Assembly (NCBI GenBank): GCA_021736645.1
Contig: JAIPFM010000096.1
Coordinates: forward strand, 20,351-84,350
Source: Phycisphaerae bacterium
Lineage (GTDB): Bacteria > Planctomycetota > Phycisphaerae > Sedimentisphaerales > Anaerobacaceae
Reading direction: 5' to 3'
DNA length: 64,000 nucleotides
Both the position numbers and the translations under genes were made by a program. A model generated the notes under the pieces. That model was not told the origin of the DNA and ran no database searches. It saw only the letters and a program-made list of their open reading frames with translations. How positions within the stretch are numbered: the stretch's first letter is position 1; each line of letters starts with the position of its first letter. Below, one piece after another: positions 9,554 to 18,635 of the stretch.

Positions 9554-12439
9554 ATGATGACTGCAAGAGTTCGGCCAACAGAATGGTGGCGTGGATTGAC
9601 CCTCCTGGCAGTGGCCCTTGTCGGGGTCGCGGTGCATGCCCAGGTGGGTCCGGGCCCAGTGACATTTTTCCCTGACGCCCCGAACGAGCTGTCGTTTCCT
9701 GCGCAGCAGGCCCGGTACGTGCGCCTTGTGATCGTGGCAGGATCCGGCAGCCAGCCCTGCATTGACGAACTCGAGGTGTATGGCGAAGGGAGTATGGAAA
9801 ACCTGGCTCTCGCTTCAAAAGGGGCCAGGGCCACGGCGTCCTCCTGTCTGGCCGGATACACGATCCACCGTATCGAGCATCTCAACGATGGGTTGTACAG
9901 CAACCGGTGCAGTTGGATTGCCGCCGGTCAAGTCAATGAATGGGCGCAGATCGAACTGCCCCGGACGCAGCCAGTGACCCGGGTGGTCTTCTCCCGGGAC
10001 CGCGAAGGCCAGTATCGCGACCGCCTGCCGCGGATCGTGGAGGTGCAACTGTCCATGGACGGTGTCACGTGGCAGACCGTGTGCCGGGTCGAGGGAGCCC
10101 TGCCGCCTGCACCGCAGTATGTCGGCTATGTGCCGCCCGCTGACTTGCCCAAAGACTTGACCTGGGACGCGCTGCTGCATTACGCATTTGTATGCGAGCG
10201 TGACACATGGCGCCGCATGAATGCCACGGACCACCTGTCACCGCTGCGCGTCGAACGTCCGGCCCGGCCCGGCGGCAAGCCCTACTGGGGCAGAATCGCG
10301 AAGCTCGATGCACTGGATCGCGTCCTCGCCCAGATGGACGAGATGTGTCGGCGACTGGCATCGAAGGGGCTCGATGTTTCGGTCGAACGGCGGCAATGGA
10401 CCGATCTTCGAGGTCGACAGACGCACCAGGCTGCATCACCGGCCGACAAGACCGCAGCAGACGCGCTGTACATGGACGCACGACTGGCCAAGCGAAACCT
10501 GATGCTTCGAGATCCCGACCTGGCCCCTCTGCAGCGAATCCTGTTTGCCAAACGTCACCCCTATCTGGCGTCGCACAACTACAGCGACGTGCTGGATTCT
10601 CAGTTCCGGCCGGGCGGCGGCATTTGTGTCCTGGACATCCCGAACCGCAATCATCGTCTGGAACCCTCGGCCGCAAAACTGACCGTGCTGTTCGACGCGA
10701 GCGAGGGCATCGCGCGTGACCCGGTCGCTGATTTCGAGGCAAAGACACTCTACTTTGCGTACCGCCCCGCTGCCAGCACAACCGCGGGCCAGGCCTGCTA
10801 CTGGCATCTGATGCGCATGCATGTCGACGGCAGTGAGCCGACCCAGATCACGGACGGTCCGTTCCACGATTATTTTCCCTGCCCCCTGCCGGACGGCGGA
10901 CTGGCGTTCATCACCACACGATGCAGGTCCCGCTTCCTGTGCTGGCGTCCTCAGGCCTTTGTGCTGTTCCGAATGGGTCCGGACGACGGCACGCCCAGGC
11001 CCCTGTCGTTCGCCAATATCAGTGAGTGGACGCCGGAGACGATGCGCGACGGAAGACTCCTGTGGACGCGTTCGGAGTACCAGGACAAGGGCGCCAATTT
11101 CGGCCACACCCTGTGGGCCATCCATCCCGATGGCACGCACCCGGAACTGGTGTACGGCAACAACACGAACAACTGCTACATGAATGCCCACGAGGTCCCG
11201 GGCACGAACGAACTCTGCTGCACACTGGTGTCACACGGCGGCGATCACAACGGCCCCATCGGCCTGATCGACCTGAGCAAGGGGCCGTACGATCCCACAG
11301 CGATCACGACCATCACGCCGGACATCGTGCCCCAGTACGATATGAACTGGCTCCGCGCCGAGTGCTTTCGAGACCCGATCCCCATTGCCCGGGATTATGT
11401 CCTGGTGAGCCATGCCCCGGCAGACCGCTTCGGACTGTATGTCATCGACCGCTACGGCAACCGCGAACTGCTGTACCTGGATCCGGACATCGCCAGCATG
11501 CGCCCGCGTCCGCTGGGACCTGCGTCCGCACCGCCGGTGATCGCGCCCCAGGAACTGACGCCGGACACGGACCAGGGCCAATTCACCCTGGCCGATGTCT
11601 ACCTGGGCCTGTCCCCGGCCATTGCGAGAGGCCGGGTCAAATACCTGCGCGTGTGCCAGGAGGTACGATCGGATCTGGAACAACTGACGAACGGCGAATT
11701 TCGCAATGACCATGAACCGTTCCAGGACTTCTATGCCACGCCCATCCATCTGGTCAATGGCTCGAACGGCTGGCCGAGTTACGTGGCCAAGGCCTCGCTG
11801 GGACTGGCCCCGGTGGAAGCGGATGGCTCGGCCAACTTCTATGCCCCGGCAGGCAAGGTGCTCTATTTGCAGGCGCTGGACAAAGACTACAACGAACTGC
11901 AGCGCATGCGAAGTGTGATCCAGCTGCAGCCCGGTGAACGGCGCGGGTGTGTGGGCTGCCATGAAGACCGCCAATCGTCGGCACCGCGACAGCTCACGAT
12001 CGCTGCGCGCCGCACGCCCAGTGCCCTGGAACCGCCGCCCTGGGGCGCAGGACCGTTCGCATACGAGACCGTCGTTCAGCCGGTGTGGGACGCCCAATGC
12101 GTGCGATGTCACGATGCCGCAGACAAGCAGGGTCTCGACCTGACAGGGACACCCGGTCAAGACCGCGTCCCTGCCTCGTATCGAACCCTGATCGCCGGCG
12201 ACTGGGTCCACTACTTCGACTGGGGCTATGCAGTCCGCCATCACAAGGCCGAGCCGGCCAGCTTCGGTACCTTGAAGAGCAGGCTGTTCAAGGTGCTCGA
12301 TCCCGGCCATTACGACGTGGCACTGACGCGTGAGGACCTGCGGCGAATCAAGTGCTGGATCGACCTGAATTGCCCGCTCTGGCCCGATTACACGTATCGC
12401 CTGGACCGCGGGCAGTCCGTGCTTCAGGCGTTGAAATAG
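9554..12439 (+). CDS. HzsA-related secreted dihaem protein with discoidin-like N-terminus
   Basis: A signal peptide ends near VHAQ (about residue 32). Residues 45-190 resemble an F5/8 type C (discoidin) module (RYVRLVIVAGSGSQPCIDEL, NEWAQIELP). The middle is a TolB-like propeller with the NCYMNAHEVPGTN block seen in proteins related to the hydrazine synthase alpha subunit. Two c-type haem sites follow: CVGCH at 799-803 and CVRCH at 849-853, the second inside a PSCyt-like segment. Such proteins are abundant in planctomycetes that do not perform anammox, so hydrazine synthesis is not implied; a periplasmic redox role in polymer oxidation is a guess. AAGGAG at 9541-9546 supports the start. It is 961 residues long. 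Confidence 0.85.
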   Translation: MMTARVRPTEWWRGLTLLAVALVGVAVHAQVGPGPVTFFPDAPNELSFPAQQARYVRLVIVAGSGSQPCIDELEVYGEGSMENLALASKGARATASSCLAGYTIHRIEHLNDGLYSNRCSWIAAGQVNEWAQIELPRTQPVTRVVFSRDREGQYRDRLPRIVEVQLSMDGVTWQTVCRVEGALPPAPQYVGYVPPADLPKDLTWDALLHYAFVCERDTWRRMNATDHLSPLRVERPARPGGKPYWGRIAKLDALDRVLAQMDEMCRRLASKGLDVSVERRQWTDLRGRQTHQAASPADKTAADALYMDARLAKRNLMLRDPDLAPLQRILFAKRHPYLASHNYSDVLDSQFRPGGGICVLDIPNRNHRLEPSAAKLTVLFDASEGIARDPVADFEAKTLYFAYRPAASTTAGQACYWHLMRMHVDGSEPTQITDGPFHDYFPCPLPDGGLAFITTRCRSRFLCWRPQAFVLFRMGPDDGTPRPLSFANISEWTPETMRDGRLLWTRSEYQDKGANFGHTLWAIHPDGTHPELVYGNNTNNCYMNAHEVPGTNELCCTLVSHGGDHNGPIGLIDLSKGPYDPTAITTITPDIVPQYDMNWLRAECFRDPIPIARDYVLVSHAPADRFGLYVIDRYGNRELLYLDPDIASMRPRPLGPASAPPVIAPQELTPDTDQGQFTLADVYLGLSPAIARGRVKYLRVCQEVRSDLEQLTNGEFRNDHEPFQDFYATPIHLVNGSNGWPSYVAKASLGLAPVEADGSANFYAPAGKVLYLQALDKDYNELQRMRSVIQLQPGERRGCVGCHEDRQSSAPRQLTIAARRTPSALEPPPWGAGPFAYETVVQPVWDAQCVRCHDAADKQGLDLTGTPGQDRVPASYRTLIAGDWVHYFDWGYAVRHHKAEPASFGTLKSRLFKVLDPGHYDVALTREDLRRIKCWIDLNCPLWPDYTYRLDRGQSVLQALK

Positions 12440-12558
12440 GACATGTCATCACCTGTCACGATTCGAGTGACTGTCAGCCATGCTGCGAAACAGAAGGTGC
12501 CGGACAGACGGACGGACAAAGAGCATAAACCGAAAGACCTAGGGAAAGAGTCACGACG

Positions 12559-15030
12559 ATGAATCAACGAACCACAATGCCCATGGCAATTCTTGCAGCC
12601 CTTTGCTGCACCAGTGCCGTGGCTGCCACCAAACCGCTCAAGGCCTATATCCTGGCCGGCCAGGCATTTACCGAATCTCTGCTGACACGCGATCAGGATC
12701 AAGCTGATGACCAGACGACATCCGTGACGTACTCGGAAGGCAGATTGAGCAACGGGATCATCTCTGTGGCATTCGATTTTAAACAGGGCGTATTCTCCAT
12801 CCTTGATGCGCCCAGCCACGAGATCCTGCTTTCTGAAGCACGGTTCGGATTGCCCTCGGGAAATCCACCGGGCAGCGTCACACTGATGGGCGTGGAGGAT
12901 GTGCAGGATCCCCTGGGATGGGGTAAGCGACTCACGCTGCAGGTCATGGACAGGAGCGTGCTCCGCTACGATGAACGGGCCCAGCGTCTGTTTTCCTATA
13001 CGCTGTACGAGCACCGCCCTGCCCTGGTGTTGGGCTTCGGTCTGAGGACACCCAACTATCTCAGCATGCGCCTGAGGGAAAGCCGACCCCTTGCAGGCGC
13101 GCGCCTTTTCGACGGCAAGACCATGACGCAGCCCGTGACACTCAACGGCGCAGCCGGTTCGGAACGGACACAGGTAACCCCCGGGCTCTCGCGCAGCTCG
13201 GCCAACAGTCTCATGCTCACGGGGCTGATCGAGGGACAGCGTCGCACGGCTGTCTGGGGCGGCCTGAGTTACAGCGAGTTCGGCAAGTTTTCAACCCTGC
13301 AGGATGGGTCACTCGGTCTTTTTGCAGAGGATCCCGTGGGGCGCCTGGTGGATGAGGATCAAACCTATCTGGCAGCGGACACGTTTTACCTGGATGTCCA
13401 CACCACAGAGCCCTTTGATGCGTTGGAACGCTACGGCATGGCCATGCGCCTGGCCAATCACGCGCACCCCAATGTGTACGACTTTCCCGTACTCTGCGGG
13501 TGGAGCACCGGGGTTCTCAGTCGACTGCCCAGTGTCAATAACTCGGCCAGGCTGATTGGAGAACTTGAGCTTGCCAACCAGTGCGGATTGACCAAATATA
13601 CCAAAGTCTCGCTGCGTCTCGAACCGGACAAGTATCACTTCGACACGGAGCAGGGCTGGTGGGACGATGCCCACATGCGCCAGTTCGGGCATCTGGTACC
13701 GCCCTACGACTCCATTGCCGCCTGGAGCGAGGCCATGCATGCCGGAAACGGCATTCCCTACATCTACATGCAGCTCGGCATGCCGTCCGATGATTTCGCT
13801 CGCCGGTTTCCCGAATACATGCTCTTCAACGACAGTTCCGAGGTCGACAAGCGCGTGCCCAACAAGACGGGCAGAAACAAGCATCCCCACAATCAGCCGT
13901 ATGTGACCTACGATTACACGGACAAGGCATTCTCGAACTACTTTGTCCAGACCTGGCGCAAGCTCCATGACGACGGCATTCGCGGGGTCAAGGTCGACTA
14001 CCCGGCCACGGCCTGGCGTCCCGAAGGCGGCTTTGATGACCGCTACGCCACGTGCAACAGTGCCTACCGCCGGGCCTTTGCATTGCTGCGCGAGGCCATG
14101 GGCGAAGACGGTCTGATCGATGAACGCAACCTGGGGGAATCCGGGCGTCCCCGCCTGGACATCACGGCCGGCCTGGTCGATACGCAGCGCACCTGGACGG
14201 ACTCCAACAAGTATGTCCCGGGCATGGTCACCATCAGCGGACTGCGCTGGTACAAGAACCGGACCGTGTTCAACTACTATCCGGACACCAAGGCCGTGCA
14301 CAACATTTCGCCCGAGATCCTCAAGTCCATGCTCACCATGGTCTATCTCACCAGCGGGCGCATCGACCTGTCCACCTCTTTCTCGCTGTTCACACCGGAG
14401 ATCACCCACGATTTTTCCCGTATTTATCCACACTATCCGGAACCAAAGACAGCACGCCCGCTCGATGCCTTTACCGGCATCAACGATCCGCAGGTCTATG
14501 ACCTGGAACTGACGCCCGACTGGCACCAGATCGCCCTGTACAATACCGGAGAAGACGAGGCCGTGGTGTCCACAGCCATCAGCGGTGACCGCGTGGACAA
14601 TGCCGTGGGTTTGGATTCGGAAGCGGCCTATCACGCGTACGAGTTCTGGTCCGACACTTACCTCGGCAGGCTCCCGGGCACCGCGAGCATTGCAAGAGAA
14701 CTTAATCCAAACTGCTGCGCCATGGTTTCTGTGCGCAAGGCACTGCCCCATCCCCAGGTGATCAGCACCAACCGCCATGTGCTCCAGGGCTGGGTTGACC
14801 TGACAGGGGTGCGCTGGCATAATGACACAAGAACTTTGAGCGGTACAGCGCATGTCATAGGAGGCGAACCCTTCAAGATCGTGGTGGCCAACAACGGTGC
14901 TGAGGTGCTCAAGGCAGATGCCAAGGGCGGCGGGTCTGAACTCAAACCTCACACGGTCGCCGGTCTCAGCTGCCTGACACTCTCGGCCGCGGCCAACACG
15001 GATATGGACTGGATACTGACCTACGAGTAA
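12559..15030 (+). CDS. Clan GH-D-like glycoside hydrolase with an esterase-derived N-terminal stub
   Basis: After a signal peptide (ending AVAA, about residue 23) comes [12 protein letters not shown], which matches the mature start of the SASA esterases at 27937 and 29821 and stops exactly before their catalytic Ser. Downstream the protein is a beta-sandwich followed by an alpha-galactosidase-like (GH36/GH27/GH31-related) TIM barrel: [24 protein letters not shown] (Asp480 is the likely nucleophile), then [14 protein letters not shown] and a C-terminal beta domain. It is probably exported and acts on an oligo- or polysaccharide. The assignment to a specific GH family is uncertain. The stop overlaps the ribosome site of the next gene, so the two are tightly linked. 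The length is 823 residues. Confidence 0.8.
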   Translation: MNQRTTMPMAILAALCCTSAVAATKPLKAYILAGQAFTESLLTRDQDQADDQTTSVTYSEGRLSNGIISVAFDFKQGVFSILDAPSHEILLSEARFGLPSGNPPGSVTLMGVEDVQDPLGWGKRLTLQVMDRSVLRYDERAQRLFSYTLYEHRPALVLGFGLRTPNYLSMRLRESRPLAGARLFDGKTMTQPVTLNGAAGSERTQVTPGLSRSSANSLMLTGLIEGQRRTAVWGGLSYSEFGKFSTLQDGSLGLFAEDPVGRLVDEDQTYLAADTFYLDVHTTEPFDALERYGMAMRLANHAHPNVYDFPVLCGWSTGVLSRLPSVNNSARLIGELELANQCGLTKYTKVSLRLEPDKYHFDTEQGWWDDAHMRQFGHLVPPYDSIAAWSEAMHAGNGIPYIYMQLGMPSDDFARRFPEYMLFNDSSEVDKRVPNKTGRNKHPHNQPYVTYDYTDKAFSNYFVQTWRKLHDDGIRGVKVDYPATAWRPEGGFDDRYATCNSAYRRAFALLREAMGEDGLIDERNLGESGRPRLDITAGLVDTQRTWTDSNKYVPGMVTISGLRWYKNRTVFNYYPDTKAVHNISPEILKSMLTMVYLTSGRIDLSTSFSLFTPEITHDFSRIYPHYPEPKTARPLDAFTGINDPQVYDLELTPDWHQIALYNTGEDEAVVSTAISGDRVDNAVGLDSEAAYHAYEFWSDTYLGRLPGTASIARELNPNCCAMVSVRKALPHPQVISTNRHVLQGWVDLTGVRWHNDTRTLSGTAHVIGGEPFKIVVANNGAEVLKADAKGGGSELKPHTVAGLSCLTLSAAANTDMDWILTYE

Positions 15031-15041
15031 AGGAGCACTGC

Positions 15042-16856
15042 ATGATGGAACAGAAAGTGAGACGGCTGGCCATCTGCCGGGCCTGGGCTCTCGGTCTGTG
15101 GATGCTGCTCACACCGGGTGTCTGCGTTCCGGCCCAGGACCTGCCGAACATCCTGTTCTGTCTTGCAGACGATCAGTCCTTTCCGCACGCAAGCGCCTAC
15201 GGCGAACCCGTGATCAAGACGCCGGTGAGCAACCAGTGGGAGATTCTGCCGGAACAGTCCATCGCTGCGGCCGAAGCGCCGCCGCATGATGTCGTGATTT
15301 ACGGCGGCACGTGCGCGGGCATTGCCGCAGCCGTGCAGGTCCGGCGCATGGGGGGAAGCGTGGTGGTGATCGAGCCGTCGAGTCGAATTGGCGGCCTGAC
15401 CACGGGCGGACTGGGTCAGACCGACATCGGCAACAAGGCGGCCATCGGCGGTGTGGCTCGCGAATTCTATCAGCGTGTTCGGCAATATTACAGCGATCCG
15501 AACCACTGGACATGGCAGGCCCACGACTCGTATCGCAGCAGCGGACAGAGCCGAACCGGCGACACGGAAGACACGATGTGGACGTTCGAACCGTCGGCCG
15601 CCTTGTCCATCATGCAGGATCTGGTTCGCGAGCACCGGATTCCAGTCGTGTCTCGGCAGCGTCTCGATCGTACGGCTCGAGGTGTGAACAGAGAAGGACC
15701 GCGCATCGTCGCCATCACCCTGGAGAACGGACAGACGTTTCGCGGGCGCGTCTTTATCGATGCTACGTATGAAGGCGATCTACTCGCTGCAGCAGGCGTC
15801 TCCTACACGGTGGGACGAGAGAGCAATGCCACGTACCACGAGACGCTCAACGGCGTGCAGACGCGCCATGCCGAATATCACCAGTTTCTGCCGGGCGTGG
15901 ATCCCTACATCAGACCGGGCGATCCCAACAGCGGCTTGCTGCCCGGCATCGATCCTGCCGGCCCGGGTATCGAGGGACAGGGTGATCGGCGCGTGCAGGC
16001 GTTTTGTTTTCGGATGTGCCTGACCGATCATCCCGAAAACCGCATCCCGTTCGTTCAACCTGCCCAGTACGATCCCCTGCAATACGAACTGCTGCTGCGC
16101 AACTTCGAAGCCGGTGAAACAGGTATGCCGTGGATCAATTCCAGCATGCCCAATCGCAAGACCGACACCAACAACCGCACGGCCTTCTCGACCGACTTCA
16201 TCGGTCAGAATGACGACTATCCCGAGGCGTCGTATGCAGAACGAGAGAAGATTGTCACGCGTCACCGGTCGTACCAGCAGGGATTGATGTGGACGCTGGC
16301 CAATCACCCGCGTGTGCCCGATCCGATTCGCCGTGAGGTCGCGCGCTGGGGCACATGCCGCGACGAGTTCGAACGCAAAGACGGCTGGCAGCACCAGCTG
16401 TATATTCGCGAAGCCCGTCGCATGATCGGCTCGTATGTGATGACGCAGCACAACTGCCAGGGCCGAGTGACTGCCCGGCAGCCGATCGGCCTGGCGGCCT
16501 ACACCATGGATTCGCACCATGTGCAGCGCTATGTGGACAGTCACGGCCACGTGCAAAACGAAGGCGACGTGGAGGTCGGCGGCTTTCCGCCGTATCCGAT
16601 CGATTACCGGGCGCTGACGCCCGAAAAATCGGAATGCGACAATCTTCTGGTGCCGGTCTGTTTGAGCGCCTCGCACATCGCCTTTGGTTCGATTCGCATG
16701 GAACCGGTTTTCATGGTGCTCGGTCAATCTGCGGCCACGGCAGCCATGCAGGCCATTGAGACGGACACTGCCGTACAGGACCTGTCATTCGTTGATTTGC
16801 AAAAACGCCTGCTTGCCGATGGGCAGGTTCTGGCTTGGACCGGATCCAGCCCATGA
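15042..16856 (+). CDS. Secreted FAD-dependent oxidoreductase with a sulfatase-derived N-terminal stub
   Basis: A signal peptide (about 1-31) is followed by [20 protein letters not shown] and VIKTP, the first strand, metal-binding Asp pair and loop of an S1 sulfatase. The sulfatase similarity ends there. From about residue 85 the protein is an FAD_oxidored-family flavoprotein: [19 protein letters not shown] is the dinucleotide-binding loop, and [13 protein letters not shown] and [20 protein letters not shown] are conserved family blocks, ending in [12 protein letters not shown]. Members occur in polysaccharide clusters of Planctomycetes, and their substrates are mostly unknown. AAGGAG at 15030-15035 overlaps the stop of the previous gene. 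The stub keeps DD but lacks the Cys site, so it cannot be a sulfatase. It is 604 residues long. Confidence 0.85.
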   Translation: MMEQKVRRLAICRAWALGLWMLLTPGVCVPAQDLPNILFCLADDQSFPHASAYGEPVIKTPVSNQWEILPEQSIAAAEAPPHDVVIYGGTCAGIAAAVQVRRMGGSVVVIEPSSRIGGLTTGGLGQTDIGNKAAIGGVAREFYQRVRQYYSDPNHWTWQAHDSYRSSGQSRTGDTEDTMWTFEPSAALSIMQDLVREHRIPVVSRQRLDRTARGVNREGPRIVAITLENGQTFRGRVFIDATYEGDLLAAAGVSYTVGRESNATYHETLNGVQTRHAEYHQFLPGVDPYIRPGDPNSGLLPGIDPAGPGIEGQGDRRVQAFCFRMCLTDHPENRIPFVQPAQYDPLQYELLLRNFEAGETGMPWINSSMPNRKTDTNNRTAFSTDFIGQNDDYPEASYAEREKIVTRHRSYQQGLMWTLANHPRVPDPIRREVARWGTCRDEFERKDGWQHQLYIREARRMIGSYVMTQHNCQGRVTARQPIGLAAYTMDSHHVQRYVDSHGHVQNEGDVEVGGFPPYPIDYRALTPEKSECDNLLVPVCLSASHIAFGSIRMEPVFMVLGQSAATAAMQAIETDTAVQDLSFVDLQKRLLADGQVLAWTGSSP

Positions 16857-16967
16857 TCGATCAAGGGACTCTCTGGATAAGACCCTACAGGATAAAAAAG
16901 AAACCGCAGGTTCCTTCGTGCAACCTGGCTGCGAGCGCAGCATTGACTCGTGAAGAAAGGACCCACT

Positions 16968-18605
16968 ATGAAGAAGTATCTGTTAGTTTTTAATGTGGCG
17001 ATTATCATGTACAGCACGTTCGCGTGGGCTCAGGATGTCACGATCTACAGAGGCAACGTCGGTGGCTACACGTCTGTGGGCAAGGAGAGAGTGGACGAGA
17101 CGTACAATGCAGGGTATTCGATGTATGCGGCAGCGTGGCCCCTCCTGCCTGCGTATCCAGGACACGAGTTTCAATCCGGCCTGTTCGGAACGTGGATGCA
17201 TGCTCAGAACGACAAGCCTGTGCCTGAGGGCGTCAAGCTGTATTCGGATATTGAGGGCGGGCTTGGCTGGTGGCGTGACACGGAGTATCCCACAGAAACA
17301 CCCAAATTTATCATGGGCGGCGTGGAGCTGAACTTTCGCGGGTGGGCCAATGGACCCGGCGCGGGCCAGGGACGGGATTGGAACAACCCCAAAGGCAAAT
17401 ACGGCATCGCACAACTCAGCCCCTGGGTGCTGTGGCCTCCGGACGGTCTGAATCTGAAGCAGGGTACGTGCGGCGAACTGTTCGGTTCCGGGTATCTGCC
17501 GCTGCCGCTGATTGAGGCGAAGGCCACCACTGCGGGTAAGGACATCCCCACCGGGAATCAGTGCTGGACCCTGTTCCTGAACACCGGAAACTTCAAGGGG
17601 CCGGTCGCCTTTTTTACCCCCTATTTCTGGTCCCGTGCGTCCCTTGACGACCCTCGCCTGAGCGGCATGTTTTTTGACAGCCGCCCCTCGCAGGCCAATA
17701 AACCTTTCTCCATGGAAACGCAGTATATCCACTGCGCCCAGGCCACGGATTCCAAGGGTCAGACCTACGCACGTATGATCCCGCCCCAGTACCCTGTCGG
17801 GCCTGACGGTGATTCGGTGATCATGCACCGCCTTTCAGTGTACAGCAGGAAGGCACTCTGGGACGGCGTGAAGGCCTGGTTTGAAGGCGGCGATCCAGTG
17901 GAGGGTCCCATCGACCCTGAAGGGACATGCGTACAAACCTTCAATGGGCAGGGCGGCGCAAACTGGAAGATCTATATGAATCATGTGCCCCAGGAGAAGA
18001 GGGCTCCCTTGGCCATGGATGCCTTCATGAGTGCCCGAGTCTCCGACCCATTGACCTTCAAGTTTCAGTGGGACGACAAATGGGTCACGAAGACAGACAC
18101 CGAGACCGGCTCCCTGGTGACATTGCCGCAATACTATCACCTGCAGAAGGATGATAAAAACGAAAACGGCAAGTGGGTACCGGTTTCGGCCGAAGAGGTC
18201 CCTGCGGAAACCGGCCTGAGAAAGGTCAGCTTCAGTCGACCCAAGGAAAGACCGCCCAAGGCCTACGTGACACCGAACGATCCAGAGAGCTGCTGGAAAA
18301 CCCCCGGCCCGGTCGCCGGCCCCTTTGAAGCGCGTCCCGGCGATGGGAGCGTGGTGACATACTACTGGTATCGATTCGCGGACCAGCCGGCCTTGCTCAA
18401 CGCAGATTTAACCGACCAGGCGCGTGAAACCCTTCAGAAACGCGTGGAGAAACTCCACCGACACTGGACCAAGGACCGCGAGTACCTGGCGCCGCCCACC
18501 GTCGGAAAGCTGGCCCATATTGACCCGGCCCTGATCGTGACACCGCCAACAGGCCTGGAGGTGGGGTATGTGCCCATCGTCACGCGGCAGGCCATAAAAA
18601 AATAA
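16968..18605 (+). CDS. Secreted protein of unknown function
   Basis: I do not recognise this family. The protein has a signal peptide (MKKYLLVFNVAIIMYSTFAWA) and then about 525 residues rich in Trp, Pro and Gly (for example WRDTEYPTE, FRGWANGPGAGQGRDW, FFTPYFWSR). That composition is consistent with a beta-rich carbohydrate-active or carbohydrate-binding fold. No metal or catalytic signature stands out and there are no repeats. The ATG at 16968 is preceded by AAAGGA; a GTG at 16950 is in frame but has no good ribosome site. Its position inside a run of exported glycan-active genes suggests a role with the same substrate. Confidence 0.7.
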   Translation: MKKYLLVFNVAIIMYSTFAWAQDVTIYRGNVGGYTSVGKERVDETYNAGYSMYAAAWPLLPAYPGHEFQSGLFGTWMHAQNDKPVPEGVKLYSDIEGGLGWWRDTEYPTETPKFIMGGVELNFRGWANGPGAGQGRDWNNPKGKYGIAQLSPWVLWPPDGLNLKQGTCGELFGSGYLPLPLIEAKATTAGKDIPTGNQCWTLFLNTGNFKGPVAFFTPYFWSRASLDDPRLSGMFFDSRPSQANKPFSMETQYIHCAQATDSKGQTYARMIPPQYPVGPDGDSVIMHRLSVYSRKALWDGVKAWFEGGDPVEGPIDPEGTCVQTFNGQGGANWKIYMNHVPQEKRAPLAMDAFMSARVSDPLTFKFQWDDKWVTKTDTETGSLVTLPQYYHLQKDDKNENGKWVPVSAEEVPAETGLRKVSFSRPKERPPKAYVTPNDPESCWKTPGPVAGPFEARPGDGSVVTYYWYRFADQPALLNADLTDQARETLQKRVEKLHRHWTKDREYLAPPTVGKLAHIDPALIVTPPTGLEVGYVPIVTRQAIKK

Positions 18606-18635
18606 ACAACGTACCATAGAAAGGGGCTGACGGTC

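Noticed and set aside
9554..12439. Hydrazine synthase subunit and hence anammox metabolism
   Set aside because: Only a distant HzsA-like middle region and haem sites are present. No HzsB/C or anammox genes are nearby, and such HzsA-related proteins are common in other Planctomycetes.
13309..14952. A 547-codon open frame on the minus strand opposite the GH-D-like gene
   Set aside because: Its composition is low-complexity in His, Val, Gly and Arg, with no family match, ribosome site or signal. It is the antisense shadow of a well-supported gene in GC-rich DNA.
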